DNA of 64,000 nucleotides from contig JASJDP010000008.1 of assembly GCA_030065095.1 (NCBI GenBank), forward strand, positions 186,001 through 250,000. Direction: 5' to 3'. The DNA comes from Rhodobacter sp. (lineage in GTDB: Bacteria; Pseudomonadota; Alphaproteobacteria; Rhodobacterales; Rhodobacteraceae). The notes under the pieces are model-generated. The model searched no databases. It worked only from the letters and a program-made list of their open reading frames with translations, and was not told where the DNA came from. Positions within the stretch are counted from its first letter, which is position 1, and the number at the start of each line of letters is the position of its first letter. Below are positions 44,102-52,854 of the stretch, in pieces. Position numbers and translations under genes: made by a program.

Positions 44102-45718
44102 ATGCCGGAGCGGATGGACCAGACGGTGGATCTTTTTGTCATCGGCGGCGGGATCAACGGGTGCGGGATTGCCCGGGACGCCGCAGGGCGCGGTCTGTCC
44201 GTCGCCCTGGCCGAAAAGGGCGATCTGGCGTCGGCGACCTCGTCGGCCTCGACCAAGCTGTTTCATGGTGGCTTGCGCTATCTGGAGTATCTGGAGGTGC
44301 GGCTTGTGCGCGAGGCGCTGATCGAGCGCGAGGTCCTGCTGCGGGCGATGCCGCATATTTCCTGGCCGATGCGGTTCGTGCTGCCGTACCACAGGGATCA
44401 GCGGTTCGAATCGGACACCCCGACGTCGCGGATCCTCAGCCTGGTGATGCCGTGGATGAAGGGCCGCCGTCCGGCCTGGCTGATCCGGCTCGGGCTGTTT
44501 CTGTACGACCATCTGGGCGGGCGCAAGATCCTGCCGGCGACGAGGACGCTGGATCTGACCAGGGACGCGGCGGGAACTCCGCTACAGGACCGGTTCCGTA
44601 AGGCCTATGAGTATTCCGATTGCTGGGTCGAGGACTCGCGGCTGGTGGTGCTGAACGCCCGCGACGCCGAAGCCCGTGGTGCACACATTCTGACGCGGAC
44701 GAAGGTGATGTCGGCCGAGGTTGCCGCGGGGCTTTGGACGGTCACGCTGGAGGATCAGGAGACCGGCGCGCAGTGGCAGCAAAACGCACGCATGCTGGTC
44801 AATGCCGGGGGTCCCTGGGTCGAGGAGGTGATCCGCGGAACGCTGCGGATCAATTCCGGCGAGGGCGTGCGGCTGGTGCGCGGCAGCCATATCGTGACCC
44901 GCAAGCTTTTCGACCATGACAAATGCTATTTTTTCCAGGGAGAGGATGGCCGCATCTGCTTTGCCATCCCGTATGAGACCGACTTCACCCTGATCGGCAC
45001 CACAGATGCCGAACATCCCGACGCATCAAGCAAGCCGGAATGCACGCCGGAGGAGGCCGACTATCTCCTGCGCTTCGTGTCGTCCTACTTTAAAGAACCG
45101 GTGACCAGGGACGATATCGTCTGGACCTATTCCGGCGTGCGGCCGCTTTACGATGACGGGGCATCCTCGGCCACGGCGGCCACGCGGGATTACGTCCTGA
45201 AGGTCGACGACAGTGCAGGCGCACCCTTGCTCAATGTCTTCGGCGGCAAGATCACCACCTACCGGAGACTGGCCGAGCACGCGCTGGCCAAGATCGTGCC
45301 GGTCTTCCCGGGCATATCGGGTGATTGGACGGCGAACGCCTCCTTGCCCGGAGGGGATGTCCCGGTGGACGGCGTGGGCGATGCGATCGCGGGTCTTTGC
45401 TCGGACTACCCGTTTCTTGACGAACGCTGGGCCAAACGGCTTTTCCGCGCCTATGGCACGGACGCACGGGCAATGCTGGGCGATGCCGGCCGCGGCGAAG
45501 ATCTGGGCCTGGATTTCGGAGCGTCATTGACCGAGCGCGAGGTGCGTTGGCTGATCGAGCATGAATTCGCACGCACTGCTGCCGATGTGCTTTGGCGGCG
45601 GTCGAAACTGGGGCTTCGGATGTCTCCCGAACAGACCGAGACGCTGGACGCCTGGATGGCGGAAGCCGCCGGATCCACGGATGAAGATGCCGGAGATCTG
45701 GCTGCGGGTGCGGGTTAG
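44102..45718 (+). CDS. glpD: Aerobic glycerol-3-phosphate dehydrogenase
   Basis: Membrane-associated FAD enzyme that oxidises glycerol-3-phosphate to DHAP and feeds the quinone pool. The 538-residue protein has LFVIGGGINGCGIARDAAGRG at the N-terminus, STKLFHGGLRYLEYLEVRLV (family signature), and FGGKITTYRRLAEHAL. The C-terminal helical domain runs from ~390. The ATG at 44102 follows GGGAG; MDQTVD 12 bp later is an alternative. No glpK or transporter is adjacent. Confidence 0.95.
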   Translation: MPERMDQTVDLFVIGGGINGCGIARDAAGRGLSVALAEKGDLASATSSASTKLFHGGLRYLEYLEVRLVREALIEREVLLRAMPHISWPMRFVLPYHRDQRFESDTPTSRILSLVMPWMKGRRPAWLIRLGLFLYDHLGGRKILPATRTLDLTRDAAGTPLQDRFRKAYEYSDCWVEDSRLVVLNARDAEARGAHILTRTKVMSAEVAAGLWTVTLEDQETGAQWQQNARMLVNAGGPWVEEVIRGTLRINSGEGVRLVRGSHIVTRKLFDHDKCYFFQGEDGRICFAIPYETDFTLIGTTDAEHPDASSKPECTPEEADYLLRFVSSYFKEPVTRDDIVWTYSGVRPLYDDGASSATAATRDYVLKVDDSAGAPLLNVFGGKITTYRRLAEHALAKIVPVFPGISGDWTANASLPGGDVPVDGVGDAIAGLCSDYPFLDERWAKRLFRAYGTDARAMLGDAGRGEDLGLDFGASLTEREVRWLIEHEFARTAADVLWRRSKLGLRMSPEQTETLDAWMAEAAGSTDEDAGDLAAGAG

Positions 45719-45733
45719 CACATCATGGCCGCC

Positions 45734-47014
45734 TCACGCGGCCGCCACGGCCTGCGCCGCGGCCGCCAAGGCGGCATCCGTCTGTGCGAGATCGGCGTCG
45801 GTGACCGCGAGGCACGGATAGAGCTTGCCGGGCGATTTGAAGATGCCGTGGGTGCGGAGAACCTTGTTGAAGAGGTCGTTCTTCGCGGAGTCGGCGGCCA
45901 GCCAACTGCGGTAGTCGCGCACCTCGTGATCGCAGAAAACCACGTCAAAGAGCGTCGCGTCCCCGACGATGCGGTGGGAAATGCCCTGCGCGTTCAGGTG
46001 CCGGCCGATCATGGTCTGGATCGTCCTGCCGATGTCCCGAAGGCGCGCGTATTGTCCGTCGCGGCGCAGGATTTCCATCGTCTTGAGGCCGGCGACGGCG
46101 GCCACGGGATTGCCCGACAGCGTGCCGAGCTGCATCAGCCACTTGTCCGCGCCGACCGCGGACTTGTCGAAATGCGCCATGATCTCGGTTGACGCGGCGA
46201 TGGCCGCCAGCGGGAAGCCGCCGCCGATGATCTTGCCCAGCGTCGCGATGTCGGGGGCAACGCCGTAAAGTTCCTGCGCCCCGCCGTAGGCGAAGCGGAA
46301 GCCGGTGACGATCTCGTCGAAAATCAGAAGGACACCGTGTCTGGTGCATTCGTCGCGCAGCGCCTGCAGAAAGCCGGGCGCGGGCGGCACCACGCGCTGC
46401 AGGGGTTCGACGATGATGGCGGCGATCTGGCCATCGTATTCGGTCAGCAGCGAGCGGACGGTTTCGATGTCGTTGAACGGGGCGATCAGCATCTCGGCCT
46501 GGACCGAGGCGGGGATGCCGGCGCTGTCGGGGACGGCCTGCGGGAAATTGACATGGCGCGTGGGGGCAAGGGACATCTGCGCCTCGGCGCACATGCCGTG
46601 ATAGCCGCCTTCGAATTTCAGGATCTTGTCCCGGCCGGTGGCGGCGCGGGCCAGGCGCATGGCGTACATGTCGGCCTCGCCGCCCGACGAGACATAGCGG
46701 ACCTGGTCTGCGCAGGGAACGGCGCGGCTGATCTCCTCGGCCAGTTCGACGCCGCGGGCGTTGTTGGCGAAAAAGGTCATGCCCTTGGGAAGCTGTTCGA
46801 ACACGGCCTCCAGGACCTCCGGGTGGCCGTGGCCGACCAGCATCGGGCCCGAACCGATCAGGTAATCGACATATTCGTTCCCGTCTTCGTCCCAGACACG
46901 GGCGCCCTTGCCTTCGCGGATCATGATGCCGGGATCGAAATTACCGAAGCCGCCGGCGGGCAGCACTTGGTGCGCGCGTTCAATCCAGTCGGCTTGCGCG
47001 TTCAGTTTCAGCAT
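45734..47014 (-). CDS. PLP-dependent class III aminotransferase (glutamate-1-semialdehyde aminomutase-like)
   Basis: The 426-residue fold-type-I PLP enzyme resembles HemL. Motifs are LIGSGPMLVGHGHPEVLEAV, VSSGGEADMYAMRLARAATG, EGGYHG, FDEIVTGFR, and the PLP Lys in LGKIIGGGFPLAAIA. A second HemL-like gene in a catabolic cluster suggests amine removal from an osmolyte breakdown product rather than tetrapyrrole synthesis. It is the last gene of the minus-strand unit, 107 bp after the enolase-family gene, and convergent with glpD (15 bp). Confidence 0.82.
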   Translation of the reverse strand: MLKLNAQADWIERAHQVLPAGGFGNFDPGIMIREGKGARVWDEDGNEYVDYLIGSGPMLVGHGHPEVLEAVFEQLPKGMTFFANNARGVELAEEISRAVPCADQVRYVSSGGEADMYAMRLARAATGRDKILKFEGGYHGMCAEAQMSLAPTRHVNFPQAVPDSAGIPASVQAEMLIAPFNDIETVRSLLTEYDGQIAAIIVEPLQRVVPPAPGFLQALRDECTRHGVLLIFDEIVTGFRFAYGGAQELYGVAPDIATLGKIIGGGFPLAAIAASTEIMAHFDKSAVGADKWLMQLGTLSGNPVAAVAGLKTMEILRRDGQYARLRDIGRTIQTMIGRHLNAQGISHRIVGDATLFDVVFCDHEVRDYRSWLAADSAKNDLFNKVLRTHGIFKSPGKLYPCLAVTDADLAQTDAALAAAAQAVAAA

Positions 47015-47121
47015 GGGTCGGGTCCTTTCGGTTTCGGGTCGGCCGATGCCGATCCAACGGGGCGAGGCGGTCGGCCCCTTCGCGCTCTCGCGGAGTGTAT
47101 CCGGCCGGATGAAGGGGCGCT

Positions 47122-48261
47122 TCAGTCATAGATTTCGTCAGGGGGGCCGAGCAAGCCGAAGTCGGGGGTTATGCCGAGACCGGGTCCGTCGGGCGGAGCG
47201 ATGCGGCCGTTTTCGCGGGCAGGAGCGTCGGGCGCGAGGCGGGGCGCCACATAGCCTGCGAGATCGCAGGTATTGAGCAGAAATCCCGGGTCCGTAGCGG
47301 CAGCGAGATGCAGGCCGGCAGCGGTGACGATGTCGGACCCCCACGTGCATTCGACACACATTTTCGCGCCGAGATGGCCGTAAAGATCACGGGCCCGGCG
47401 GGCGGCCGAAAGGCCGCCGAATTTGCTGAGCTTCAGCGCATAGGCGTCGAGAATGCCCAGGCGGTGGGCCTGCAGCAGGGTGGCGGTGTCGTGCACAAGC
47501 TCGTCGAGCTTGATCGGCAGACCTGTGGCGATGCGCACGGCAGCGCAGTCGTCGAGGGTGGGGCAGGGCTGTTCCAGCATCACGTCGAGGTGCCGCACGG
47601 CCCGGCCGACGCGGGTGGCGGTCAGCCGGTCGGCGCCGCAGTTCCAGTCGCCATAGACCAGCGGGCCGGGGCCGACGGCCTCGCGCACCTTCGCCAGGCG
47701 TTCCACGTCGGCCTGCCAGTCGTCATCGGCGCCGAGTTTCGCCTGGAACTGGGTGATGCCCTTCGCCTGTGCCTCGCGGGCGATGCGGGCCATCTCGTCA
47801 GGGTCGACGCAGGTGATCGAATGATAAAGCGGCAGGTCGGCCTGCCGCCGGCCGCCGAGGAGCGCGTGAAGCGGCAGGTTTGCCGCCTGGCCCGTAAGGT
47901 CCCACAACGCGAGGTCGATCGGCGATTTGGCGTAGGCGTGGCCGGGCAGGTAGGCGTCGAGTTTCGCCATCAGCCGCTCGGGGCCGACCGGGTCGGCGCC
48001 GAGGATGACCGGGGCCATTTCCGCGATGGCGGGGGCAACGCCGCCGGCATAGGCGGGCAGGTAGTGGGGGATCGGGCAGACCTCTCCCCAGCCGGTTGCG
48101 CCGGTATCGGTGTCGAGGGCGAGCACGACGGTCTCGACCGTTGCGCAGGTCTTGCCTGCGGCCATGTGATAGGGGACGTGGCTGGTAAGCGGCATGTGCC
48201 AAAGGCGGATACGGGTAACCCGGGTGTCCTGTACGCCAATGGGGGCGGGCGCGTCTTTCAT
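47122..48261 (-). CDS. Enolase-superfamily protein, MLE subgroup, HpbD-like (copy 1)
   Basis: The 379-residue protein has the muconate-lactonising subgroup layout: Lys at the second strand (K175, FQAKLGAD; the first Lys of KxK is Gln), metal ligands D205, E230 and D253, and Lys at the sixth strand (K277, ALKLSKFGG). The segments GHAYAKSPIDLALWDLTGQA and GPGLGITPDF match hydroxyproline-betaine 2-epimerase (HpbD) relatives. Betaine epimerase or proline-derivative dehydratase activity is inferred. It starts 4 bp after copy 2 ends. Confidence 0.8.
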   Translation of the reverse strand: MKDAPAPIGVQDTRVTRIRLWHMPLTSHVPYHMAAGKTCATVETVVLALDTDTGATGWGEVCPIPHYLPAYAGGVAPAIAEMAPVILGADPVGPERLMAKLDAYLPGHAYAKSPIDLALWDLTGQAANLPLHALLGGRRQADLPLYHSITCVDPDEMARIAREAQAKGITQFQAKLGADDDWQADVERLAKVREAVGPGPLVYGDWNCGADRLTATRVGRAVRHLDVMLEQPCPTLDDCAAVRIATGLPIKLDELVHDTATLLQAHRLGILDAYALKLSKFGGLSAARRARDLYGHLGAKMCVECTWGSDIVTAAGLHLAAATDPGFLLNTCDLAGYVAPRLAPDAPARENGRIAPPDGPGLGITPDFGLLGPPDEIYD

Positions 48262-48264
48262 CTG

Positions 48265-49374
48265 TCACATCTCGTAAACGGCGACCGGCGGGCCAATGGC
48301 GTCGTCGTCGGGGTGGAGGCCGAGGCCGGGAGCTTCGGGAAGATGCAGGTGGCCGTCTGCGTTGCGGGGGCCGCGTCCCGGGGCGATGTCGGCGGTCAGC
48401 ATGTCCTGGCAGGCCCAGACCCCCAGAAGATTGTGATCGGGGATGGTGGCGGCGAGGTGCAGCGCTTCGGCGTCGGCCAGCACCGTCCCGCCGGTGGCCA
48501 TGACGAACATGTCGATCCCGTGCGCCAGCGCGATGTCGCGCATCCGAGCGGCCCTGGTCAGACCGCCCACGCGGTTGAGCTTGATGCCGAAGACTTCCGC
48601 CAGGCCGTCGCGGGCGATGCGCGCGGCGTCCTGCAGGGTGACAAGGCTTTCATCGATGCTGACGGGGGCGGCATGCAGCTGCCGGATCGCGGCGATGTCG
48701 TCGAGCGTTTCGCCGGGCTGCTCGAACATGACGCCAAGGTCTTCGGTGGCCTTCATGACGCGGATCGCCTGCTGCCGGGTCCAGGCGCGGTTGACGTCGT
48801 AGAGGATGCGCTCGCCCGGCGGACGGTGGGCCTCGACATCCCGGATACGGGCGATGTCTCGTTCGGGATCGCCGCCGATCTTGACCGAATGCACCACGTA
48901 GCCGCGGGACCGATAACGGTCGAGGACCTCGCGGGTTTCGTCGACGGTCTTGGCGCCGACCGAACTGGCGATCGGCGCGGGCCTGCGGCTGGCGCCGCCC
49001 ATCAGGTCGGCGATGGGCAGGTCCGCGGCCTGACCGGCGATGTCCCAACAGGCCATGTCGATGGGGGCCTTGGCGTAGAGATGGCCGGGCAGCGCCAGAT
49101 CCATAGCCCGCTCGATCTCAAGAACCCGGCGCGGGTCAAGGCCGATGACGAACCGCGCCATGGTTTCGATCCCGGCCCGGATGCCAGGGCCATGGGCGGG
49201 GACGTAGGTATGGCCCCACGGCGTGCCCTCGCCCCATCCGGCGAGCCCGGCATCGGTGTCGATCCGGACGAAGGTGGCATCCAGGGTGCTGAACCTAAGC
49301 CGCCCGCCTGACAGCCAGTAGGGATGCTCCAGTTCCAGATCTTTGTGGAAGACGCTGATGCGGGTGATCTTCAT
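48265..49374 (-). CDS. Enolase-superfamily protein, MLE subgroup, HpbD-like (copy 2)
   Basis: 369 residues. Catalytic positions are K165 (HSVKIGGD), D193, E218, D241 and K265 (GIKLNRVGGL), giving the two-Lys MLE arrangement used for 1,1-proton transfer or dehydration. GHLYAKAPIDMACWDIAGQA is shared with copies 1 and 3. It overlaps copy 3 by ATGA. Where copies 1 and 3 have a TWGG/S-type barrel loop, this one has ATGGTVLADAEAL, so its substrate probably differs. Confidence 0.8.
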   Translation of the reverse strand: MKITRISVFHKDLELEHPYWLSGGRLRFSTLDATFVRIDTDAGLAGWGEGTPWGHTYVPAHGPGIRAGIETMARFVIGLDPRRVLEIERAMDLALPGHLYAKAPIDMACWDIAGQAADLPIADLMGGASRRPAPIASSVGAKTVDETREVLDRYRSRGYVVHSVKIGGDPERDIARIRDVEAHRPPGERILYDVNRAWTRQQAIRVMKATEDLGVMFEQPGETLDDIAAIRQLHAAPVSIDESLVTLQDAARIARDGLAEVFGIKLNRVGGLTRAARMRDIALAHGIDMFVMATGGTVLADAEALHLAATIPDHNLLGVWACQDMLTADIAPGRGPRNADGHLHLPEAPGLGLHPDDDAIGPPVAVYEM

Positions 49375-50501
49375 GATGCCGCCCTTGCGGCCGAAACGGC
49401 GCCATAGACGGCGACCGGATCGCCGAGGCTGGCGAAATCCGGCCTGACGCCGAGCCCCGGAGTTCCGGGGGCGTAAAGTCTGCCATGCGCGGTTTGCGGA
49501 CCAGGGGTGCCGGTGGAGCGGGTGTTGTAGTTGTGCAAGTCGGTCGTGTTAACCAGCCAGTCCGCCGGGGTGGAAGCCGCGAAATGTGACAGCGTGGCCG
49601 TCGTGATTTCGCCGCCCCAGGTGTCCTCGGCGACGACGGGGATGCGGTTGTCGATCAGGTAGTCGCGGATCCTGCGGGCCTTTGACAGACCGCCGAGGTT
49701 GGAGATCTTCAGACAGCAGATCTCGGCGCCGCGGTCCTGCACGATGCGCTGGGCGGCGGCAAGGCCGGTGACGCATTCGTCGAGCTTCATCGGCAGGTCG
49801 CTGCGGGCGCGGACCTGCCGGCATTCCTCGTAGGTCCTGCAGGGCTGTTCGAGGATGTAGTCGAGATCGCGCGTGGCGCGGGCCACGCGCAGGGCCTCGT
49901 CCACATGCCAGCCCTGGTTGGCGTCGGCCATCGCCTTTTCGCCGGGTTTCAGAAGCGGCACGGTGGCGCGGATCCGTTCGATATCCAAAGCGGGATCGGC
50001 GCCCACCTTGATCTGGAACTGCCGGTAGCCTGCGGTGCGGTGAGCCTCCATCTCGGCGACGGTCTCGGCCGGCGATTTGTGCGGCGCGACACGGTACATC
50101 GGCGCGCCGTCGGTGAGTTTGCCGCCGAGCAGCAGCCAGACCGGCGCGCCAAGCGACTGGCCGAGAAGGTCCCAGCAGGCGGCGTCGAAGGGGGCCTTGG
50201 CATAACCATGGCCTTGCAGCGCGGCGTCCATGATCTGCTCGATCCTCGCGACCTGGCGGGGATCTTCGCCGAGGAGGTTTGGCGCCAGCAGGCGGGCGGC
50301 GGCCTCGACGCCTTCGGAATGGGCTGCAATGTAGTTTTCGCCGCAGGGCGTGAATTCGCCGCAGCCCTGCAGACCGGCGTCCGTGTCGATCACCACGACT
50401 GAGGCGACCGCCGTGGCGAACGCGTTGCCCCGGCCCCAGCCGTAGGTCCCGCCGACATAGGGCAACCGGGTTTTGTAGATCGAGATGCCGGTGATCTTCA
50501 T
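49371..50501 (-). CDS. Enolase-superfamily protein, MLE subgroup, HpbD-like (copy 3)
   Basis: 376 residues. K165 (FQIKVGAD), D193, E218, D241 and K265 (LKISNLGGL) form the two-Lys active site. AEDTWGGEITTATLSHFA resembles the DDAWGGD loop of 4-hydroxyproline betaine 2-epimerase. The ATG overlaps the stop of the DddQ gene upstream. The nearby demethylase genes make an N-methylated proline or betaine a good guess for the substrate. Confidence 0.82.
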   Translation of the reverse strand: MKITGISIYKTRLPYVGGTYGWGRGNAFATAVASVVVIDTDAGLQGCGEFTPCGENYIAAHSEGVEAAARLLAPNLLGEDPRQVARIEQIMDAALQGHGYAKAPFDAACWDLLGQSLGAPVWLLLGGKLTDGAPMYRVAPHKSPAETVAEMEAHRTAGYRQFQIKVGADPALDIERIRATVPLLKPGEKAMADANQGWHVDEALRVARATRDLDYILEQPCRTYEECRQVRARSDLPMKLDECVTGLAAAQRIVQDRGAEICCLKISNLGGLSKARRIRDYLIDNRIPVVAEDTWGGEITTATLSHFAASTPADWLVNTTDLHNYNTRSTGTPGPQTAHGRLYAPGTPGLGVRPDFASLGDPVAVYGAVSAARAAS

Positions 50502-51073
50502 TGCGGTTCCATCGCGGGACGGCCGGCAAGGCCGGGACCCTTCCAGACGGCGTAGCAGAGAAACGGAGTGGTGCAGGTTTGCATGCGATGAACTTCGCAG
50601 GGCGTGTGATGGCGGGTGCCGCCGGGCTGCAGTGTGGTTTCCGGTTTCGATTTCGAGCGGAAACGGGGCGTGCCGAAAAGGCAATAATAAAGCTCTTCGG
50701 CTTCGTGACTGTGCCAATCGTAGTCCAGGCCACTGCCCCATATTCCGATATAGCCGCGGAGTTCGGACGAGTGAAAATGGCCGTGCGGGCCGAAAAGCTC
50801 GAAATGGCCGTAGCGGTTGAGGAAATCGGCGCTGACCTCACGCTCGGAATAGCTTTGGCGCCATTCCGCGTGAGGCGCGGCTGCCTGGACGGCGCGCGTA
50901 ACGGCGGTGTCGGCAGGCAGCGCGGCGACCAGATCGGCGGCGGGCAGCATTGCTGCCGGGCGGTCGTTCGGCGTCAGATCGCCGGGCCAGGGGGCAAAGC
51001 GTGCTAGCGCGGGCGTGGCCTCGTGCAAACCGCGGATTTGTTCCACGAGCGCGTTGAGGGGCGCGTGGCTCAT
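50498..51073 (-). CDS. dddQ: DddQ-type cupin DMSP lyase (copy 1)
   Basis: Cupin enzyme of 191 residues. DddQ cleaves dimethylsulfoniopropionate to acrylate and dimethyl sulfide. The metal set is in place: H121/H123, E127 and Y129 in DWHSHEAEELYYCLFG, and H162 in the second motif (CEVHRMQT). Length is normal for DddQ (~190-200). It lies in tandem with a second copy, ATGA-coupled on both sides. The lyase activity rests on motif and family match, not on a test. Confidence 0.8.
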   Translation of the reverse strand: MSHAPLNALVEQIRGLHEATPALARFAPWPGDLTPNDRPAAMLPAADLVAALPADTAVTRAVQAAAPHAEWRQSYSEREVSADFLNRYGHFELFGPHGHFHSSELRGYIGIWGSGLDYDWHSHEAEELYYCLFGTPRFRSKSKPETTLQPGGTRHHTPCEVHRMQTCTTPFLCYAVWKGPGLAGRPAMEPQ

Positions 51074-51657
51074 GCGGCGACCTCACGCGAGGTCAGGACC
51101 GGCGGGATGGTGAGATGCGACCGCCAAAGGACGAGCGCCAGCACAGAGTGGTCACGGGTACGGGTGGCGTGCGGCTGGTTCGAGCAGTGCTGAGAGGTGC
51201 CGCCGGGGCCGAGGGTTTCGGAGGCGTGACCGTCACGAAGGAACTCGGCCTCGCCGTCGAGCACGCAGTAGATTTCCTCGCCCGGGTGGTGGTGCCAGGG
51301 GTACCAGAGATCTGGCGGCATATAGACCATGTAGGCGCTCATTTCGGCAGATTGGAAGGCGCCGCCCTTTCCAATCAGGCAGTAGCAGCCAAAGCGGTTC
51401 AGGAAATCGTCGCCGATCGCCGTGTGCTTGTAGGTCTCGCGCCATCGCGCGAGGGGCGAAGCGGCGCGAAACGCCTGGGCGAGACTGGAGGTCAGGGTAT
51501 CGTCGGCCTCGAAAAGCGACGCGGCGGGAATGCGGTGAGGCTCGACATGGGTCTCGGAAAGGTCGGGGGCGAAGCGGGTGAACGCGCCGAGGCGTGGATG
51601 TGCGGCGTGCGCCGAACGGGTGGCTTCGAGCAGATGATCCCAGACCGCTCGAGTCAT
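51070..51657 (-). CDS. dddQ: DddQ-type cupin DMSP lyase (copy 2)
   Basis: 195-residue cupin. The metal motif is WYPWHHHPGEEIYCVLDG with H122/H124, E128 and Y130, and the second-motif H163 (NQPHATRT). Both tandem copies share the order E-x-x-x-DDFLNRFG/ADFLNRYG, then the cupin core, but differ elsewhere, so they are old duplicates. Tandem dddQ genes are known in Roseovarius nubinhibens. It overlaps the MDR gene and copy 1 by 4 bp each. Confidence 0.83.
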   Translation of the reverse strand: MTRAVWDHLLEATRSAHAAHPRLGAFTRFAPDLSETHVEPHRIPAASLFEADDTLTSSLAQAFRAASPLARWRETYKHTAIGDDFLNRFGCYCLIGKGGAFQSAEMSAYMVYMPPDLWYPWHHHPGEEIYCVLDGEAEFLRDGHASETLGPGGTSQHCSNQPHATRTRDHSVLALVLWRSHLTIPPVLTSREVAA

Positions 51658-52745
51658 GGCACGACGACGATGTTGCCCGTGTGCTTCTTGTCGATAAAGG
51701 CCTTTTGCGCCTGATGCAGATCTTTCAGCGGGTAGGTCGCGGCGAGGACGGGGCGAATTTCCCCTCGCTCGATGTAGGAAATCAGGTCGCGGAAAATATG
51801 TGGCTCGACGACGGTGGATCCGGTGAAGGTGAGGTCCCGCAGATAAAACGTGCGCAGGTCGAGATCGACGATCGGGCCGGCGATGGCACCCGAGCAGGTA
51901 TAGCGGCCGCCGCGTTCAAGCTGTTCGATCAGTGTCGAGAAATACGGGCCCCCGACGATGTCGGCGACAACGTCCACCGTGGTGTGACCGGTGGCGTCCT
52001 GCAGCGCGCCTGAAAGGTCCTCCGGCGTACGCTCAAGGAGGTGGGAGGGGTCGAGTTTGGCCACGTCGGCGTGCTTGGCGGGCGAGGCGAGCGCGATGGT
52101 GACGGCACCGCGGCGGTTGGCGAGCTGGATCAGGGCCGAGCCGACGCCGCCGGAGGCGCCGGTGATCAGAACACGGTCGCCTTCCTTTACCTGCGCGCGG
52201 GACAGCATGCCCTCGGCCGTGGTGTAGCTGCAGGAAAACGTGGCCAGTTCCGCGTCGGTCAGGGGGCTGTCGACGGCGCCCACATTGCGGGCGTCGATGG
52301 CAGTGTACTGGGCAAAACCGCCATCACGCTCGCTGCCGAAATAGCCGGTCCTGTCCCGGTTCATTGGCTGCGACCAGTCGCGCAGCCAGTTGTCGGTGAT
52401 CACGCGCTTGCCGAGCAGGTCGGCCGGGGCGCCGTCGCCGAGCGCGACGACATGGCCACAGGCGTCGGCGCCCTGGATGCGCGGGAACTGCAGCGGCCGC
52501 CCGCCCCAGGTCGGATCCTCTTCGGCGACCTTGCCATAGGCGCCGCCGGTCGTCGCCTCGGCCACGTCCTTGGAATACCAACCCGAACGGGTGTTGACGT
52601 CGGTGTTGTTCAGCCCGCAGGCAGCGACCTTGATCAGCACCTCGCCGGGGCCGGGTGCGGGTGTCGGCCAATCCTCGTGCCATTCGAGCTTGTCCAGCCC
52701 GCCGTGGCCGGTGAGCACCATGGCGGTCATGGTCTTCGGGATCAT
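51654..52745 (-). CDS. Medium-chain (quinone reductase-like) oxidoreductase without catalytic zinc
   Basis: 363-residue MDR protein. The N-domain has CGLNNTDVNTRSGWY, with Asn where zinc enzymes have His, and the cofactor fold is LITGASGGVGSALIQLANRRG, of the quinone-reductase class using NADPH. The catalytic Cys/His zinc triad is missing. It heads the ATGA-coupled chain MDR-dddQ-dddQ-MLE3-MLE2. Acryloyl or another alpha,beta-unsaturated product of osmolyte cleavage is a plausible substrate, but it is not of the AcuI (YhdH) type. Confidence 0.8.
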   Translation of the reverse strand: MIPKTMTAMVLTGHGGLDKLEWHEDWPTPAPGPGEVLIKVAACGLNNTDVNTRSGWYSKDVAEATTGGAYGKVAEEDPTWGGRPLQFPRIQGADACGHVVALGDGAPADLLGKRVITDNWLRDWSQPMNRDRTGYFGSERDGGFAQYTAIDARNVGAVDSPLTDAELATFSCSYTTAEGMLSRAQVKEGDRVLITGASGGVGSALIQLANRRGAVTIALASPAKHADVAKLDPSHLLERTPEDLSGALQDATGHTTVDVVADIVGGPYFSTLIEQLERGGRYTCSGAIAGPIVDLDLRTFYLRDLTFTGSTVVEPHIFRDLISYIERGEIRPVLAATYPLKDLHQAQKAFIDKKHTGNIVVVP

Positions 52746-52854
52746 TGCCCGTCCTCCCTGTCCTCGAATTGCTTTCGCAATCCGACCGGCCGGTGCGGCT
52801 TTGCTCTGCCGGATCTCCTCAAGGTATCTTTGACCCGAAGTCGCAGAGGACGGA

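Noticed and set aside
45734-47014. hemL for tetrapyrrole synthesis
   Set aside because: Though HemL-like, it sits at the end of a catabolic unit, far from bch genes in function and orientation; housekeeping hemL is expected elsewhere.
47308-49311. 667-codon plus-strand frame over the enolase genes
   Set aside because: Antisense to two clearly functional enolase-family proteins with intact active sites.
51654-52745. AcuI acryloyl-CoA reductase next to dddQ
   Set aside because: The sequence is of the general quinone-reductase MDR type, not the YhdH/AcuI type; the link to acrylate is only by position.
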